NCBI GenBank assembly: GCA_007922305.1
Contig: ML677334.1
Span: 16,208,764-16,272,763, forward strand
Source: Dermatemys mawii
Lineage: Eukaryota > Chordata > Testudines > Dermatemydidae
Direction of reading: 5' to 3'
Length of the DNA: 64,000 nt
The notes beneath the pieces are model-generated. The model was given only the letters and a program-made list of their open reading frames with translations, searched no databases and was not told the DNA's origin. Positions 62,706-64,000 of the stretch are shown one piece after another (the first letter of the stretch is position 1; each line of letters starts with the position of its first letter). A program made the translations under genes and the position numbers.

Positions 62706-64000
62706 AGCAGGGCTGGATTAAGTTTTCGTGAGCCCAGTGCCAAACACATTTGTGGGCCGCAGGAGACAAGGTGCAGGGAGTGGGATGGTCAGTCTCCAGA
62801 GTGAAGGGCAAGCTGGGAGCAATGAGGCACAGCGTGCCGGGAGCAGTCCTGCTCTGCACAGCCCAGCAGGAGGGCACTGTTTACGAACCTGCAACTGCCA
62901 GATGCACACTGGCCTGCCCAGCCCTGTGCTGCCAGCATGCCCCTTCTCACTGAGAGTGGCCCCTGTCCAGTTCCCCACCTTTATGTCCAGCACCTCCTCA
63001 TCTACACTACAGATATTTATGCCCAGCCCCCACCCTTCTCAGAGACCTCCACCACTACTGCACAGCACCCTGAACAGCACCCTAATCACCCAGTGTCTCC
63101 CACCCATAGAGCAGGTTCAGCCTGGCAGCAGGAGCCAAGTGCAGAGGGACTTAGTGTGGGGGAATGCAAGTGGGGATAAGAGACTTTGTGGCTCAGCGGA
63201 AGGGAGGGTCTAGGTCCATGGGAGGCGGGATTCATTTGGGTCGGGGTGCAGGTGGTTGGGGCTCAGTGGGGAGGGTGTCTGAGGGGGCTCATGAGGGTGG
63301 TACAGTTGCAGGGTGAGTGGGGCTAGTCAGGGTGAGGGTTCAATGGTCCTGTTTAACGGGAGCCCCAGCTTCTGCCAAGGGGATGCCCCATGCTGGGCTC
63401 CAGCTTCCCCCCAGTTCTGCTTTCTGCCCTTGCCCTCACTTCCCCATCCCATGCCTCATTTCCTCTCCCTCTCCTGCTTCCCCTGCTCCCTTCTCTTCTG
63501 CATCCCATGCCCCTCCCCACCACTCCATCTCCTTCCCAGGCTTGTGGGGCAGGAGAAACCACCCCTCAGCACACGCCAGTGGAGCGGGTTGGGGCCAGGT
63601 TGCTTCACTTCCTCCTGCCCTGTGTTTGCAGGGTAGGCTCGATCCCGCACTCATCAGGAGGAGCAAACTGGAGCCTTGGGATTTGCGGGGGCAGAGGGGA
63701 ACCGCCCCACAGCACTCACCGGTAGCGAGGCTGGGAGCTGGCGGAACAGACTGGACTGAGGCTGGGATGCTCCAGTTCCCACTGCCCTGTGAGTTCAGGG
63801 CAGGCCCAATGCCCGCTGCAGTCCCCCAGGATGTGTAGTTCTTGGGAGAGGGCTTGGGGGTGGGAGGGAAGGGACAGAGTGAGGGTGGGACTGGTGGGGG
63901 AGCAGGGGCAGGGGCAGCTTTCCTGGCCAGCTTAGCCAGCTGGGGGATCAGGCTAGCTGGGGCCCCTTCTGACTCTGGGCCCAGAGCCAAACCTGGAACT
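62706..64000. repeat. GC-rich repeat-like block, cut by the window end
   Basis: From CAGGGCTGGATTAAG onward the base composition shifts sharply to GC, with G-rich strings (63190-63340) and CCTCCC/CTTCCC tracts (63400-63540). Long frames on both strands (161, 173 and 184 codons) are due to low stop density and contain no domain. It may be a large non-autonomous repeat, similar in style to 42796-43995, rather than a CpG-island promoter, but its right end is outside the window. Confidence 0.45.

Noticed and set aside
63436..63990. 184-codon minus-strand ORF as a protein gene
   Set aside because: Low-complexity Pro/Ala/Gly-rich, in GC-rich repeat-like sequence where stops are rare; overlaps open frames on both strands.

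Overview
This window looks like vertebrate genomic DNA, most probably from a turtle (Testudines). It is AT-rich, has no dense ORFs, and is full of interspersed-repeat families that I associate with chelonian genomes: CR1-type LINEs, Penelope/Neptune-like retroelements with a short hammerhead-like tail, PIF/Harbinger and hAT transposons with their MITEs, LTR fragments and old MIR/L2-like debris. That assignment rests on recognising repeat families by eye; the species cannot be named. No host protein-coding gene, tRNA, rRNA or CRISPR array could be supported. The only coding homology belongs to mobile elements, all broken. The window is best read as intergenic or long-intron sequence.

Layout. 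1-8.7 kb: a GC-rich foldback element (79-726), a perfect 15-bp hairpin (2291-2325), small DNA-element relics, a 131-bp hammerhead-like insertion with a 12-bp target-site duplication (TSD), an LTR-like block and a 308-bp hAT MITE with a perfect 8-bp TSD (8340-8647). 8.7-13 kb: mostly unclassified AT-rich DNA. 13-15.1 kb: a long minus-strand CR1 with reverse-transcriptase remnants. 16.6-21 kb: a layered nest in which one minus-strand LINE is interrupted by a nearly full-length Harbinger (16704-19884, Myb-like gene and HARBI1-like transposase facing each other) and by an LTR (20109-20767). 21-25.5 kb: further LTRs, including a second copy of the same family (24799-25457). 26-28.4 kb: a second hammerhead-like insertion with a 14-bp TSD, then two Penelope-like fragments in inverted orientation. 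28.4-39 kb: mostly unclassified AT-rich DNA with local duplications. 39-44 kb: a composite hAT with three terminal repeats, a foldback element, and a repeat carrying a C-rich minisatellite and a 104-bp segment nearly identical to one 5.7 kb away. 44-62 kb: DNA-transposon relics, a 636-bp Harbinger MITE with a TTA TSD (48025-48660), a nested 142-bp hAT MITE (56665-56806) and a CR1 fragment (58565-58928). 62.7-64 kb: a GC-rich, repeat-like block running off the end.

No genes work together here as a host system. The functional logic is that of the mobile elements: LINE, Penelope, LTR, Harbinger and hAT copies inserted into each other. Several TSDs and interrupted elements allow a relative order of events to be read. 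I found no convincing new biological system. The most unusual observations are the 104-bp near-identical copy, the composite hAT, the hammerhead-like 131/132-bp retroinsertions and the inverted Penelope pair.
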